Translations under genes and position numbers: made by a program
Assembly: GCA_964247055.1 (NCBI GenBank)
Contig: OZ176054.1
Location: 12,896,001-12,960,000, forward strand
Direction of reading: 5' to 3'
Length of the DNA stretch: 64,000 nucleotides
Source: Paragordius varius
Lineage: Eukaryota; Nematomorpha
Shown here: one piece after another, positions 63,910 to 64,000 of the stretch
How positions within the stretch are numbered: position 1 is the first letter of the stretch
Layout: every line of letters begins with the position of its first letter
The notes under the pieces: generated by a model
Database searches by the model: none
What the model was told of the DNA's origin: nothing
Seen by the model: only the letters and a program-made list of their open reading frames with translations

Positions 63910-64000
63910 GTAACACATAATATTACAATATGGATACCTTTAAATATGTTTTAAGTGTGGATTGGAGCCGAAATTATTTTGGGTTTAAGTGAAAAATTTT
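63910..64000 (+). other. Start of U5 intron 5
   Basis: Intron sequence after the GT donor, matching intron 5 of the other copies up to the window edge. Confidence 0.6.

Overview
The window is strongly AT-rich animal nuclear DNA: intron-containing genes, many short transposon relics and one LTR retroelement. The species cannot be fixed from sequence alone. A urocanase of the animal UROC1 type, a casein kinase 1 gamma and a cholinesterase place it in Metazoa; a small AT-rich invertebrate such as a parasitic copepod is a guess only.

The dominant structure is a tandem array of one large cassette with a basic period near 13.0 kb. Start codons of successive urocanase copies lie at 2763, 15782, 28867, 46916 and 60928, so the spacings are about 13.0, 13.1, 18.0 and 14.0 kb. 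The 18 kb unit is swollen mainly by a 4.5-kb LTR element. Each cassette reads, left to right: a head-to-head intergenic region of about 1.9 kb, a nine-exon urocanase gene on + (U1 to U5), a 5'-truncated acetylcholinesterase fragment of three exons on - (H1 to H4), a spacer of about 0.65 to 0.85 kb, and a six-exon CK1-gamma gene on - (K0 to K4). The window opens inside K0 and closes after exon 5 of U5.

The genes are unrelated in function: histidine catabolism, a membrane-associated kinase and neurotransmitter hydrolysis. They look co-amplified by position, not built as a pathway. Their decay is uneven. All four urocanases seen from end to end (U1 to U4) carry inactivating changes, some private and some shared; U5 is undamaged as far as it is visible. 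CK1-gamma K1 and K4 keep full reading frames (about 554 and 553 codons before the stop), but K1 has two replacements in the activation segment, K2 has small deletions and K3 has lost two exons. The cholinesterase piece lacks the catalytic serine region in every unit, which suggests that one edge of the amplified segment lies inside that gene.

Transposon insertions mark the copies: a Tc1/mariner-like MITE in most introns, two hAT-like families, a TTAA-flanked element, a foldback-like element with minisatellite ends, a MITE with CAGTAGCG ends, a GC-richer insertion between TA repeats and a very young Ty3/Gypsy LTR element. Presence or absence of these insertions, read with shared deletions, gives all four marker combinations among U1 to U4, which points to recombination or gene conversion between units.
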